A stretch of DNA of 7,582 nucleotides from Burkholderiales bacterium (lineage in GTDB: Bacteria > Pseudomonadota > Gammaproteobacteria > Burkholderiales > Burkholderiaceae_D), in the NCBI GenBank assembly GCA_028868455.1, contig JAGWUK010000134.1, positions 1 to 7,582 of the forward strand, in the 5' to 3' direction. The position numbers and the translations under genes were made by a program. The notes beneath the pieces were generated by a model. That model was not told the origin of the DNA. It searched no databases and saw nothing but the letters and a program-made list of their open reading frames with translations. Each line of letters begins with the position of its first letter. The stretch's first letter is position 1. Shown piece by piece: positions 7,314 through 7,582 of the stretch.

Positions 7314-7582
7314 TCAATCGTCGTCCGGATTGACTTGTCCTTCGCGTCTTTGCAAATAGGCATCACGAATAAAGACGTATTTATCCAGTGCCGCTTCTTC
7401 GATCAAAGTGCCCGCATCCAGAACCGAAGCACGCTTTTCCACCAGGCGCAGCACGCTGCCAGAATTACGGACATACACCGGCTTGTGATACGACCAGAGA
7501 TCACCTTTGAAATCGATTGGTGTCGCGGCCGCATCACGCAAAGTGGATGAGCCGAGTAAAGGCAAGACCAGGTACGGTCCCG
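7314..7582 (-). CDS. mlaA: Outer-membrane lipoprotein MlaA (VacJ), C-terminal part; 5' end beyond the window
   Basis: About 89 codons are visible; the N-terminus with its lipoprotein signal lies beyond the right edge. MlaA is an outer-membrane lipoprotein that removes mislocalised phospholipids from the outer leaflet and passes them to MlaC. Seen: GPYLVLPLLGSSTLRDA at the edge, the hallmark MlaA stretch, then the substituted YHKPVYVRNS segment, LRLVEKRASVLDAG, and the helix DKYVFIRDAYLQRREG, ending in an acidic tail NPDDD. The frame is open right to position 7582, so the TTG at 7565 is an internal leucine and not a start. Having mlaA directly before mlaC, inside the mla cluster, differs from E. 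coli, where mlaA (vacJ) is unlinked, and is common in other proteobacteria. Confidence 0.93.
   Translation of the reverse strand, partial: GPYLVLPLLGSSTLRDAAATPIDFKGDLWSYHKPVYVRNSGSVLRLVEKRASVLDAGTLIEEAALDKYVFIRDAYLQRREGQVNPDDD

Overview
The window looks like chromosomal core DNA of a betaproteobacterium, most likely of the order Burkholderiales and plausibly the family Oxalobacteraceae (Herminiimonas/Janthinobacterium-like). That placement is inferred from protein character, the short HisG and gene order; no search was run. All ten recognisable genes lie on the minus strand, so transcription runs from the right edge to the left. Coding density is high, and the largest gap is 215 bp.

Right part (7582 to 6247): the end of an Mla (maintenance of outer-membrane lipid asymmetry) cluster. 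It holds the C-terminal part of mlaA, cut by the window edge, then complete mlaC (periplasmic phospholipid carrier) and mlaB (STAS subunit of the inner-membrane MlaFEDB complex). mlaF, mlaE and mlaD are expected beyond the right edge.

Middle part (6246 to 4089): a 215-bp gap with inverted repeats, a good -10 box (TATAAT) and a potentially structured leader. After it come an ABC-2 type exporter (ATPase and permease; substrate unknown) and ibaG, a small BolA-family gene. In E. coli mlaB is followed directly by ibaG and murA. Here the exporter pair sits between them.

Left part (4089 to 43): murA (first committed step of peptidoglycan synthesis), hisG (short, HisZ-dependent form), hisD, and a beta-class DNA methyltransferase 17 nt behind hisD. 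The ibaG/murA and murA/hisG junctions are both 1-nt TAATG overlaps. Peptidoglycan and histidine synthesis are therefore probably co-transcribed and translationally coupled, and no separate his promoter or attenuator is visible.

Most items are conserved housekeeping genes. The points that merit a second look are the methyltransferase behind hisD, with an unusual stop/start junction; the three-hairpin leader before the exporter; the mutually exclusive inverted repeats behind mlaB; and the hairpin or operator-like repeat between mlaA and mlaC. I found no phage, IS element, CRISPR array, tRNA or rRNA, and no convincing new multi-gene system.
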